Assembly (NCBI GenBank): GCA_002298785.1
Contig: DBMR01000117.1
Span: forward strand, 1-64,000
From: Verrucomicrobia subdivision 3 bacterium UBA693
Lineage (GTDB): Bacteria; Verrucomicrobiota; Verrucomicrobiia; Limisphaerales; UBA8199
DNA: 64,000 nucleotides
Direction: 5' to 3'
In this document: piece after piece, positions 51,527 to 59,464 of the stretch
Layout: each line of letters begins with the position of its first letter
Position numbering within the stretch: position 1 is the stretch's first letter
Notes under the pieces: model-generated
Databases searched by the model: none
What the model saw: only the letters and a program-made list of their open reading frames with translations
What the model was told of the DNA's origin: nothing
Translations under genes and position numbers: made by a program

Positions 51527-52099
51527 ATGAAGCGCCTGCCGCAAATCCTCCTGATCGTAACCTTCATCGGCTTTTCGTGGCTTGCGATGCAAGTCGTGCA
51601 TGAAGCTGGTCACGTGTTGGTTGCCCAGTTAACCGGGGCTGAAGTTACCAGGGTGGCCATCCATCCCCTGATCATGTCTCGAACAGACGTGGCGGATAAC
51701 CTCCATCCGCTCGCAGTGGTTTGGGGTGGCCCCCTCGTAGGCTCACTACTTCCGCTCCTCCTGTTCGCTTTGGCCGCGGCGTTTCGACTGCCTGGATTAT
51801 ATCTGCTGCGATTCTTTGCAGGGTTCTGTCTCATCGCCAACGGTGTTTACATTGGCGTTGGTCACTTCATCGCGGACGGGGCGGACCCGTGGGTGATAAT
51901 GGAGAGTGGATCCCCAAGGTGGTTGCTGGTCCTATTTGGTGCGGTGGCATTTCCGCTCGGTCTATTTCTGTGGCATCGGCAAGGCCCATATTTTGGCCTT
52001 GGCGACGCGCAGGGGAAGGTCGACCCACGGGCGGCATTTATTTCCGCCGCGTTATTCCTGTCCCTCGCCGGCGCCGAGGTGCTGCGCAATGTGCGATAA
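51527..52099 (+). CDS. M50-like membrane metallopeptidase homologue
   Basis: The 190-residue protein is an integral membrane protein with about five helices. The first helix region ends in VVHEAGHVLVAQLTGAEVTR, the HExxH zinc motif of site-2-protease-like peptidases. A second acidic block (GVGHFIADGADPWVIMESGS) may hold further ligands, but the classic LDG motif is not evident. The small size suggests either a minimal M50B-like peptidase or a non-proteolytic relative. The gene starts at ATG 51527, after the hairpin at 51415. In the same run as a signal-peptidase-like protein and a zinc-ribbon protein it could act in membrane-protein handling, which is speculative. Confidence 0.65.
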   Translation: MKRLPQILLIVTFIGFSWLAMQVVHEAGHVLVAQLTGAEVTRVAIHPLIMSRTDVADNLHPLAVVWGGPLVGSLLPLLLFALAAAFRLPGLYLLRFFAGFCLIANGVYIGVGHFIADGADPWVIMESGSPRWLLVLFGAVAFPLGLFLWHRQGPYFGLGDAQGKVDPRAAFISAALFLSLAGAEVLRNVR

Positions 52100-52167
52100 C
52101 ACATCGGCGATGCGTGCCGGAGTAAACGTCGAAAAGCAAAGAGGATGTTCCAAACAGCGTGTCGGCG

Positions 52168-52214
52168 ACGCCGGGTAGCATTTTGCCGTCTATCCCGGCC
52201 CGGGTTCCCGGCGT
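52168..52214. repeat. hairpin after M50-like gene
   Basis: ACGCCGGG (52168-52175) and CCCGGCGT (52207-52214) form a perfect 8-bp stem around a 31-nt loop. It lies 69 nt beyond the stop codon and begins the 662-nt gene-free stretch 52100-52761, which otherwise holds only the repeats listed below. Confidence 0.45.
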
Positions 52215-52242
52215 GGCTGCACTGACACAGGGTCGTACCGTT

Positions 52243-52291
52243 AGAACAGAGGGAAGTCCATTTCGTATGTTCGGCTTAATCCCTTTGTTCC
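52243..52291. repeat. palindromic dispersed repeat, copy 2
   Basis: This 49-bp element matches copy 1 at 49325 (about 40 of 49 bases). Here both arms are intact: GAACAGAGGGA (52244-52254) and TCCCTTTGTTC (52280-52290) pair with a single G-T mismatch. The conserved inner part is GGGAAGTCCATTTC and TTCGGC. A non-coding REP-like mobile or structural element is likely. Confidence 0.65.
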
Positions 52292-52367
52292 GACACCGCA
52301 GTTCGAAATAGGGAACAAAAGATCACGCTAAGTCTTGGCGTCTTGGCGTGGCCATTCTTGTTCCAAA

Positions 52368-52471
52368 AAATACTGAGGACCGATCACCTGAGCGGTCGAG
52401 CGAGTGGGGTCCTTCATGTATTTGCGGGGTCGCGGGCGGCAAATACTGAGGACTGATCCCCCGAGCGGCCG
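52368..52471. repeat. direct repeat pair with inverted segment
   Basis: AAATACTGAGGAC begins two 31-bp units at 52368-52398 and 52441-52471 that differ at about four positions. Between them GGTCCTTCATGTATTT is a near-inverted copy of the unit's start, so a hairpin can also form with the first unit. No coding function seen. Confidence 0.55.
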
Positions 52472-52538
52472 CAAACACGGCACCATCCGCAAACACCGCC
52501 CCCCACCCTCATCCCCAAATCCCCGCCGCTTCCTTTGA

Positions 52539-52609
52539 GCGCCAGCGGCGCGGAATGTTTATAGCCGGCCATCCCATAACGCACCCCAAGCCCCAGCAGG
52601 GGCGGCATG
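52539..52609. repeat. two hairpin-plus-GGMATG elements
   Basis: At 52539-52557, GCGCC-AGC-GGCGC is followed by GGAATG; at 52590-52609, GCCCC-AGCA-GGGGC is followed by GGCATG. Each is a 5-bp stem with an AGC or AGCA loop and the same tail, 51 bp apart. From memory, stem-loop-GGCATG elements are dispersed in many genomes of this phylum and cause spurious reading frames on both strands. Confidence 0.55.
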
Positions 52610-52761
52610 AAAGAGGCCAAAGTTCTCAATCCCACCACCGCGCTGCGACAGAAGCTCGCCCTTTCGACCACAAAATCAAATGCCAGTCCAGCCATATACC
52701 TCAAGAGGCCCCATGCCGTTGTCACCGGTCAATGCGATGACCTCAAAAAAACCGGCGACAC

Positions 52762-53316
52762 CTAACTCTTGCTTCGGCCCTCGGTAAAGTACCACAGCGC
52801 AGCAAAACCCGCCCCCATCAGAAGTGCGTAAGGAACGCGGGCGGGCATGGCGTCCCACGGCACAAATATCCACCAAATACGTTCAGCATGCTCGGCCCCG
52901 GAACGCAGGATTGTCGAGAAAAGAGCGACCAACACCCCTCCAAACAGCGAATTGCGTATGCGATGCTTCCCAGCGGAGCTGCCATCTTGGTGTGGCGCCG
53001 ATTGCTTTTGTTCCGTCGTGATCGAAGCGCGTGTGGGCTTGCCTCGCAAGTGAAGCATACCCCAGGTTGCCACGAGCGCGATTGCACCGTACACGGGTAA
53101 CAGCGCAAGCCGGCATGATGAGGGATTTATCACGTACGCGAACATTCCCAGTATTGTCGCGTACAGGACGCCTCCAGCCATGGTTCCTGCGGCAGCGACA
53201 CCCGCATTCCTCCTTTCTCGGATCGTCGCCACCAGCGTGCCGATGGTGGCAGTCCCGAAACTCCATGCGGCCAACGCCAGACAAATAAAAGCACCTGTAA
53301 AAGTCACCTGTTCCAT
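52762..53316 (-). CDS. multi-pass membrane protein downstream of RHS remnant
   Basis: The 184-residue product has about five hydrophobic segments, for example FTGAFICLALAAWSFGTATI, GTMAGGVLYATILGMFAYVI, LLPVYGAIALVATWGML, a charged middle loop (RGKPTRASITTEQKQSAP), NSLFGGVLVALFSTIL and VPYALLMGAGFAALWYF. The family is not recognised. The gene begins 18 nt after the stop codon of the RHS fragment at 53335-53442, the same arrangement as at 210-509. That position suggests an immunity protein or a passenger of the RHS locus. Other functions, such as a general small transporter, cannot be excluded. Confidence 0.55.
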   Translation of the reverse strand: MEQVTFTGAFICLALAAWSFGTATIGTLVATIRERRNAGVAAAGTMAGGVLYATILGMFAYVINPSSCRLALLPVYGAIALVATWGMLHLRGKPTRASITTEQKQSAPHQDGSSAGKHRIRNSLFGGVLVALFSTILRSGAEHAERIWWIFVPWDAMPARVPYALLMGAGFAALWYFTEGRSKS

Positions 53317-53334
53317 ATGGGTCCCCTTGCTAAG

Positions 53335-53442
53335 CTATAGCTTCACCATTTTCCAATCCCAGGTGGTCAGGGCCGCGCCCGAGCCGGAGGCAAAGCTCTG
53401 CCAGGTTTTTTTGCTCTTCATGCGTCCGGTATAATCCTCCAT
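53335..53442 (-). pseudogene. RHS-repeat core fragment, second copy
   Basis: From ATG 53442 the 35-codon frame reads MEDYTGRMKSKKTWQSFASG then SGAALTTWDWKMVKL and stops. YTGRMKSKKTWQSFASGSGAALTTW is the same RHS segment as in 531-734 (YAGRVKTMKTWQNFASGSGAAVTTW), but similarity stops after TTW, earlier than in the other copy. It is too short to be a working RHS protein. The membrane-protein gene at 52762-53316 follows after 18 nt. A decayed or shuffled RHS tip is the likely origin. Confidence 0.6.
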
Positions 53443-53492
53443 TTGTCCAGCTTTCTGGGATACTTTCGCTGTTGAAAAGTTGGAGATATGCT

Positions 53493-53732
53493 TCATGGCT
53501 TGAACGGCATCATCATTAACTTGCCGTCGCGCACATAGGCGATCGTTCTACCATCCGGAGCCAAGGTCAGCCCGTGCAGCTTGGCATCGTCAGATTGCCA
53601 CACCTTTCGCCATGAAGATGTCTGATAGATCTCGATTTCCTGTTTTCCCCGCCGCGAACGTCCGGAGAAAACATACTCGTCCTTCAAATATTCAGAGAAT
53701 GGTTCACCCATAGCTCGGGTCCTTTTTGGCAT
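53493..53732 (-). CDS. short beta-propeller-like fragment
   Basis: The 79-residue frame ends with WQSDDAKLHGLTLAPDGRTI and AYVRDGKLMMMPFKP, the pattern of one WD40/TolB-like propeller blade (S-DG-R-A-Y). A full propeller needs four to eight blades, so this is either a broken gene or a small protein. It lies between the RHS fragment and the helical-repeat gene at 53748. The start at ATG 53732 is the longest possible. I see no signal peptide. Confidence 0.4.
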   Translation of the reverse strand: MPKRTRAMGEPFSEYLKDEYVFSGRSRRGKQEIEIYQTSSWRKVWQSDDAKLHGLTLAPDGRTIAYVRDGKLMMMPFKP

Positions 53733-53747
53733 TAAAGTCGGTCATAG

Positions 53748-54203
53748 TTACGTTCTCGAATCCCGTAAAGCGACGGAGAGCCGGCCGAACTCGGATCTTC
53801 CGAAATCATCTGGATGGAGTTTTAGCGCTGCCTTAAGTCTCCGGTGCCAGAAAATGGCTCTATCAGTTTGCGAATACCTTAAATAATGCCATGCAAGATC
53901 TGCAGTTATATACACTAGATTCAGTCCATCCTTTCTTCCCTTTGCCAGACGATAAGCTCTTAGATAGAGAAGGAGTCGTTGACGTCGGTTAGAGGAGAAT
54001 TCAGCGGCTGTTGCCAAGACATTGGGATCCCCTGGATATTTGGCGGCCAAGTTCCTGAGATAGGCACGCAAGCGCTGGATGGCCTTTCTTCGCACTTCAG
54101 GGCTCTTAAATCCTGCCCGGTAATTCCCAACAACCAGTCCTCCAAGGCTCCGCCATTCGGCTTTGCGCACCTTTATAATCTGGGACGTTGACCCTTTCAT
54201 CAT
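53748..54203 (-). CDS. helical (TPR-like) protein, possible immunity protein
   Basis: The 151-residue product from ATG 54203 is rich in Arg and Leu and predicted helical, with repeated helix pairs (AIQRLRAYLRNLAAKYPGDP, LLLYLRAYRLAKGRKDGLNL, LVYITADLAWHYLRYSQTDR, FWHRRLKAALKLHPDDFGRS) that resemble TPR-like repeats. It lies in the cluster with an RHS remnant, a membrane protein and a propeller fragment. Helical-repeat proteins are a common type of polymorphic-toxin immunity protein, so a link to the RHS locus is plausible but inferred. Starts at 54215 and 54287 are in frame; the upstream part is hydrophobic and less likely. It is divergent from the large amidase gene. Confidence 0.5.
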   Translation of the reverse strand: MMKGSTSQIIKVRKAEWRSLGGLVVGNYRAGFKSPEVRRKAIQRLRAYLRNLAAKYPGDPNVLATAAEFSSNRRQRLLLYLRAYRLAKGRKDGLNLVYITADLAWHYLRYSQTDRAIFWHRRLKAALKLHPDDFGRSEFGRLSVALRDSRT

Positions 54204-54438
54204 GACTCTAAGCATTCCAATGGTAGAAAAGCAGGAGTGCACTTTGGCGATTAGAACCAGCATCGACGAACTGGAAAAGCATTCCATGCTTCCATGGCAT
54301 AATCCAAACTTCCGACCCGGCCTTCATTTGGTCAAGATAATTCAACAAAAGCTCCTTGAGCTGGGAAGTCCGCAACCTTTTTCCTTGACCTTCCGCCGAC
54401 TGTTTTGTCCACTAACCTTGTCGTTTTGTTATCGTTTT

Positions 54439-57400
54439 ATGTGCCCGCTCCCCGCCTCTTGTTTCGCCAACTCCTCTACTTTCAAGCGGCGGTTGCTGCT
54501 CAGTTGCGCGGCAGTCCTTTTCACCTGCGCCAGGGCGGTCGACTTACCGCCGGAATCAGACCTGGCGGACAGGCTGGTCCCGGACCACCCCGATTTGACG
54601 AAGATTCTGTCACCGGACTGGACCGAGCCCTCGGATGCGCCGGCACACTATTTTCCCGGGACGCCGGGGCTGAAGGCCTTTACGACAGCCTCAGCTTCGG
54701 CCCAACAGCAACCCGGTGTCCTCTCGGGAAAGGTGGTCTTCATGAACAGCGGTCATGGCTGGATTTTTGATCCCACTTACTGGCGCCTGCAACGCGGCGT
54801 CGGCAATTCCATGAACGAAGACTACGGGAACCTGGACCAGCTTAACTTCTTCGCGGACTACTGCTTCAACGCAGGGGCGACCGTGGTTTCCATGCGTCCC
54901 CTCGGCCACCAAACGAACGAGGTCATCCTCGACAACACCGATGCCGCGGTGACCTGGGCCGGAACCTGGAGTGACAGCACCTCCACGATCTACTGGGGAG
55001 CGGCCGGAAATATCCCTTACCGCTTCGCCAGCCTGGCGGCGACCGAATCCGCCACCGCCACCTATACCCCGACCCTGCCCCAGGCCGGTTTTTACCCGGT
55101 TTACTGTTGGGTCCGGCACGGCACGGATCGCGATGACCAATTGTATCGCATTCGACATACCGGAGGCGAAACGCAGGTGCGGATTCCCCACTACCGGGTG
55201 GGCAACGGCTGGGTGTATCTGGGCGAGTACTACTTTAACGCCGGCTCAAATTCCGGAAATGGGGCCGTGGTGATCAGCAATCTGCGCGGCTCCGCCACGG
55301 GCGGGGTGGTCATCGCCGATGGCATACGATTTGGGAACGGCATGGGCTCGGTTAACCAGGGAGGCGGAACCTCCGGATACCCGCGCGAGGACGAAAGCAT
55401 GCGCTACTGGATCAAGGCCAACCTGGGCCAGGGCCAAAGCACTGCACTTTACGACGGCGCGGGCAACGACGAAAGCGATAGCTGGTCCGCGCCCCCCAAA
55501 ATGTCCGCGGAAATGAACCGGGAAGATTCCGGCGATATCTACGATCGGATCCACATCAGCTTTCATTCGAACGCCGGTGGTGGCCGGGGCACCCTGGCCT
55601 TGATCACCAGCGATCCGACGCCCAATCAGGCGGAACTGGCGGAGATCGCGGGAGCCGAAGTCAATGAAGACCTGGTGGCCCTGGGCTCCCCACCGCTGGA
55701 GGCTCCCTGGTACAATCGCACGACCCACACCTACACCGGCGGCTATTCGGAAATCACCGGAAGCCTGTTCAACTACGAAATGCCCGCGACGATTATCGAG
55801 GTGGCTTTTCATGACGATGCCTCGGATGCCGCACTCATGCGTGATCCCAAGGCGCGCGCCGCCGTGGGCAAAGCCGCCATGCATGCGATCGTCAAATTCA
55901 TGAACCAGTTTGATACCAACCATCCGCCCGGCCTGAATTTCCTGCCGGAACCGCCGACCAACCCCAGGGCCGTGGCCGTCAACAACGGACAAATTGCCCT
56001 GGCCTGGAACGCCCCGCTCGCGCTCGGTGGCAGCCTGAACCCCACCAATTATATCATTTACCAATCCACCAACGGTTTCGGGTTTGGCCGTCCCCTCCAT
56101 GTGGGTAACGTCACCACGTTTACGATCTCCAATCCACCTGCCGGTTCGGAACTCTATTTCCGCATTACCGCCTCCAACGCCGGCGGCGAAAGCATGCCCT
56201 CGGAAGTCGTGGGCTGCCGCCTGCCCGTGACCAATGGAGCACCCCGCGCCCTCGTAGTAAACGCCTACGACCGTTTGGATCGCGCCACAAACTTGCGGCA
56301 GAATGTGGCCGCGCAAAGCTGGGCCCCGCCCGGCAACAGCGGGGCCATCGAACGCGTCTTCCCGCGATGGAACAACGCCTTTGATTACCTGGTGGCACAC
56401 GGAAAAGCGCTGTCCGCCTGCGGCATGGCTTTCGACGCCTGCCAGAACGAGGCATGCATCAACAACCAAATCGCCCTCGGCAATTATCCAATCGTCCTTT
56501 GGGCTTGCGGCAATGAAAGCACCAACGGCGAGGCGCTCAATGCCCTCGAACAATCCCGGCTCACCGCATACCTGGCCGCGAATGGCGCGCTCTTCGTTTT
56601 CTGCGCGGATCTCGGCTTCGACCTCGACCGCCCCACGGGACCCAGCGCCGCGGACCGGGATTTCCTCCATAACCAATTGCATGCCAGCTTTGCCGCTGAT
56701 GATTCCGGCAGCCACTCTACCGTCCCCGCCAGCGGCGGGCTGCTCGCCGGGCGTTCCGGCGCAACTTTCGATGACGGGACCGGCGGGATTTACTGGGTGC
56801 AGAGCCCGGATGTGCTCCAGCCATACGGCCCGGGAGCCATGCTGGCGGCTACATACTCGACCGGCGGGGGTGCCGCAGTGCAATACGACGGCTCGGCTGG
56901 CGGCGGGCGGACCGTGGTGTTCGGGTTCCCGTTCGAGACCATCACCAGCGCCACGCGCCGCAACGAATACCTGGCGAACATCCTCAATTTCCTGAGCGCG
57001 CCGCCCGCGACGAATCTTCCGGCCGTCGTCCTTTCACCACCGCAGAGCCAGTTACCGGTCATGGGTTCAACCCTGACTCTGAATGTCATGGCGTCGGGTT
57101 CCCTGCCATTGAGCTATCAATGGCGGTTCAATGGCGCGGCGCTGCCCGACGCCACCACAGCCGCCTTAACTCGCCCGAATGTTCAGTCAGTTGCCTCCGG
57201 TTTCTACGACGTAGTGGTTTCCAATTCGTTTGGTATGACAACCAGTGCCCTGGCCCTGGTTGAGGTGATCTTGCCGCCGCTGGAAACGCTTTTCGTGGAT
57301 AATTTCGACGCCAACACCGCCGGGAATTGGATCGTGAACCGGTCCTCCACCGATTCTCGGGCGACCTTCAATTACAATTACGCCCCGCTCGGGATTCCCT

Positions 57401-58605
57401 CCTCACCCAACGCCATCGGCAAGACCACTCGCGGACTTAAGATGGAAGCCAATGTCTCCCTGGGTGTGCCGGCGGCCATCAACGCCTCTCCCCTGGGAAA
57501 GAGTTTCAGCGGCGATTACCAGCTTCACTTCGATTTGTGGTTGAACCAGAACGGGCCATTCCCAGCCGGCGGCGTGGGATCTTCGCAACACGCCACCGCG
57601 GGCATCGGGACCGCTGGGAACCGAGTGCAATGGACCGGCACCGGTTCCACCGCGGACGGTTACTGGTTCGCGGCCGTGGGCGAAGGCCAGGCCTCGGACA
57701 CCTCGACCACCAGCTTGAACGATTACGGCGCGTTTAGCGCGACCACCTATTTCCCCGCCGCCTCGGGCGTTTATGCCGCGGGGACATCGAGCGATGCCCG
57801 TGGCAACAACAACGCCTATTACCTCAGTGCGTTTCCCGGCGGACAGACCGCGCCAAGCGCACAGCAAAGCGCTTTCCCCCAGCAAACCGGCGGCCTGGCA
57901 GTCGGCACCATCGGGTTCGCCTGGCGGGACGTCATCATCAAGAAAACCGGTAATTCAGTGGAATGGTCCATCGACGGCTTGAGAATGGCCACCCTCTCCG
58001 GCGCCTCTTCCACCGCCGGTAATTTCTTCATTGGTCTTTGGGATTACTTCGCCTCGCTCTCTGATAACACCAACTTGAGTTTCGTGATCTACGACAATGT
58101 GCGGGTGGAGCGATTTGTGACCAACGTGCCGCCTTACCTCACCACACAACCAGCCGGCCAAAGCCGCCCAACCGGAGCCGAGGCCACCTTCACCGTCGCC
58201 GGCGGTGGCACACCACCTTTGAGTTACCAATGGCGGCTAGCCGGCACGAATCTGCCAGGAGCCACCACCTCCAGCTACACGCGCGCCAACCTGAACGCGG
58301 CAGATGCCGGGTGGTATTCCGTGGCGATCACCAATGCGAGCGGAAGTGTCACCAGCGCCGGTGCCCTCCTCCAAATCACCCCCTCGACACCGCCCAAATT
58401 CGACCTCATCAGCGCTCCGTCGATGGGAAAAATCCAGTTTGTATTGCGGGGCGATCCTGGATTTGCGTTGGAATTCCAGGATTCCACGAACCTGACCGAT
58501 TGGTCGCCACCCACCACCCTCCTCAATCCCACCGGCACCATTGTATTTACCAACGATTACTCCGCGGACGGCACCCCACGTTTTTACCGCGCCCGCTATC
58601 CCTAA
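54439..58605 (+). CDS. large secreted amidase_3 protein with Ig and FN3 domains
   Basis: The 1388-residue product starts at ATG 54439 with a signal sequence (FKRRLLLSCAAVLFTCARA). The zinc amidase_3 fold is split: the first histidine is His106 in VVFMNSGHGWIF, then an insert (residues about 170-290) with PQAGFYPVYCWVRHGTDRDD and VVIADGIRFGNG, resembling a golvesin/CBM-like module, and then His376 in HISFHSNAGGGRG and catalytic Glu454 in TIIEVAFHDDASD. An FN3-like domain, a domain with GAPRALVVNAYDRLDRATN, two Ig-like domains (SYQWRFNGAALPDATT; SYQWRLAGTNLPGATT) with a LamG-like part between them, and the phylum-typical RFYRARYP end follow. Upstream in-frame codons to 54163 look non-coding. 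Confidence 0.8.
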   Translation: MCPLPASCFANSSTFKRRLLLSCAAVLFTCARAVDLPPESDLADRLVPDHPDLTKILSPDWTEPSDAPAHYFPGTPGLKAFTTASASAQQQPGVLSGKVVFMNSGHGWIFDPTYWRLQRGVGNSMNEDYGNLDQLNFFADYCFNAGATVVSMRPLGHQTNEVILDNTDAAVTWAGTWSDSTSTIYWGAAGNIPYRFASLAATESATATYTPTLPQAGFYPVYCWVRHGTDRDDQLYRIRHTGGETQVRIPHYRVGNGWVYLGEYYFNAGSNSGNGAVVISNLRGSATGGVVIADGIRFGNGMGSVNQGGGTSGYPREDESMRYWIKANLGQGQSTALYDGAGNDESDSWSAPPKMSAEMNREDSGDIYDRIHISFHSNAGGGRGTLALITSDPTPNQAELAEIAGAEVNEDLVALGSPPLEAPWYNRTTHTYTGGYSEITGSLFNYEMPATIIEVAFHDDASDAALMRDPKARAAVGKAAMHAIVKFMNQFDTNHPPGLNFLPEPPTNPRAVAVNNGQIALAWNAPLALGGSLNPTNYIIYQSTNGFGFGRPLHVGNVTTFTISNPPAGSELYFRITASNAGGESMPSEVVGCRLPVTNGAPRALVVNAYDRLDRATNLRQNVAAQSWAPPGNSGAIERVFPRWNNAFDYLVAHGKALSACGMAFDACQNEACINNQIALGNYPIVLWACGNESTNGEALNALEQSRLTAYLAANGALFVFCADLGFDLDRPTGPSAADRDFLHNQLHASFAADDSGSHSTVPASGGLLAGRSGATFDDGTGGIYWVQSPDVLQPYGPGAMLAATYSTGGGAAVQYDGSAGGGRTVVFGFPFETITSATRRNEYLANILNFLSAPPATNLPAVVLSPPQSQLPVMGSTLTLNVMASGSLPLSYQWRFNGAALPDATTAALTRPNVQSVASGFYDVVVSNSFGMTTSALALVEVILPPLETLFVDNFDANTAGNWIVNRSSTDSRATFNYNYAPLGIPSSPNAIGKTTRGLKMEANVSLGVPAAINASPLGKSFSGDYQLHFDLWLNQNGPFPAGGVGSSQHATAGIGTAGNRVQWTGTGSTADGYWFAAVGEGQASDTSTTSLNDYGAFSATTYFPAASGVYAAGTSSDARGNNNAYYLSAFPGGQTAPSAQQSAFPQQTGGLAVGTIGFAWRDVIIKKTGNSVEWSIDGLRMATLSGASSTAGNFFIGLWDYFASLSDNTNLSFVIYDNVRVERFVTNVPPYLTTQPAGQSRPTGAEATFTVAGGGTPPLSYQWRLAGTNLPGATTSSYTRANLNAADAGWYSVAITNASGSVTSAGALLQITPSTPPKFDLISAPSMGKIQFVLRGDPGFALEFQDSTNLTDWSPPTTLLNPTGTIVFTNDYSADGTPRFYRARYP

Positions 58606-58685
58606 GCGCAAGGGCGTCAGCTTCCGGCGCCCTCACGGGCGGCAAACGCCGGGGCTGCTGCCCTCAAGACTCATTCAGCATGATT

Positions 58686-59009
58686 TCAGGCGGTCATTTT
58701 GTCCGCCATTTCCCGCTTTGCGCCACACTTCCAGCACGAATCAAACTGGCCGCGCAGCCGCTGACCGCATTGCGCACAGCTCCAGATACCCGCCGTATCG
58801 GAGGGCGGATGAAACCATGACTCGCAGAGCTCCTGCGCTTTCGGGTAATCGGCGTCATCGTCCACCCATAATTCCACGTTAAAAGGTGTGGTGGGAAACG
58901 CCTGGAACGTCTGCTCATTCCTGAGCGCGCAGTGTATGCCGGCTTCTTCCAGCATGTTTTTGAGCAGACCCAACTCGGTGCTTTCGGATGGTGTGGCAAG
59001 CTGTTTCAT
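58686..59009 (-). CDS. DUF2007-like protein with zinc ribbon
   Basis: The 107-residue product from ATG 59009 has an N-terminal DUF2007-type (putative signal-transducing) module: STELGLLKNMLEEAGIHCAL, FNVELWVDDDADYPKAQELC. It is followed by a zinc ribbon, WSCAQCGQRLRGQFDSCWKC, with two CxxC pairs. Similar fusions are small cytoplasmic proteins thought to sense or bind a ligand. The gene converges on the amidase gene. The alternative Met at 59027 adds six residues. Confidence 0.7.
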   Translation of the reverse strand: MKQLATPSESTELGLLKNMLEEAGIHCALRNEQTFQAFPTTPFNVELWVDDDADYPKAQELCESWFHPPSDTAGIWSCAQCGQRLRGQFDSCWKCGAKREMADKMTA

Positions 59010-59464
59010 ATATCTGCCTTTCAGCAAGACCTGGTCGGTTTAAGTGCTCTCGCCTGCTCTTAATATTGCACAGGAATCCACGGGGACCAACAAGTCTTTC
59101 GGAAGCTGAAGCCTCCAAACACTCCGTGCAGTGGCAAGTCGGTATCGGGATCCAGAGCCATTACCCCCGGTCTCACCGGTTCTTGCTCGCGTGACCCTCG
59201 CGTCTATGCGACGCTTCGCCCATGCCGCATCGACCACGAAAAGCCAAAAAGACCGAAACCAAACCCGGAGAGCAGGAAAACCGGCCGTTCCGCGGTTTCC
59301 CGGCGGCGGATCAGCGCCATCATGCAATGAACACGCGCTCCACCCTGGCCCGATTTCGCCACCGAAAATCAGATCTAAAATGAGCCCGGCGGTTGCCTGC
59401 CGCGTGATGCACCTGCGGCTGCGAACTGAGGCAACCGAACGAGCTCGATCAAAATCGATTGGCA
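59010..59464. other. intergenic stretch with one possible tiny gene
   Basis: This 455-nt gap holds no recognised gene. The only plausible candidate is a 53-codon plus-strand frame at 59222-59383 (MPHRPRKAKKTETKPGEQEN ... RHRKSDLK), very basic and Arg/Lys-rich; no ribosome-binding site or homologue is evident. No transcription signals were seen. Confidence 0.3.
59222..59383 (+). CDS. possible small basic protein
   Basis: A 53-residue open frame with many Arg and Lys residues (MPHRPRKAKKTETKPGEQ, RSTLARFRHRKSDLK). It could be a small nucleic-acid-binding protein, but its short length and lack of a ribosome-binding site make chance coding more likely. No neighbour suggests a role. Confidence 0.2.
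   Translation: MPHRPRKAKKTETKPGEQENRPFRGFPAADQRHHAMNTRSTLARFRHRKSDLK

Noticed and set aside
52414..52725. 103-codon minus-strand frame with FMPPLLGLGVRYGMAGYK.
   Set aside because: Lies across the hairpin-GGMATG repeats, which generate spurious frames of this type.
52607..52770. Plus-strand frame of about 53 codons starting MKEAKVLNPTTALRQ.
   Set aside because: Its ATG is part of the GGCATG repeat element, so the frame is probably incidental.
55246..56883. 545-codon minus-strand frame.
   Set aside because: Antisense to the large amidase gene; high-GC shadow frame.
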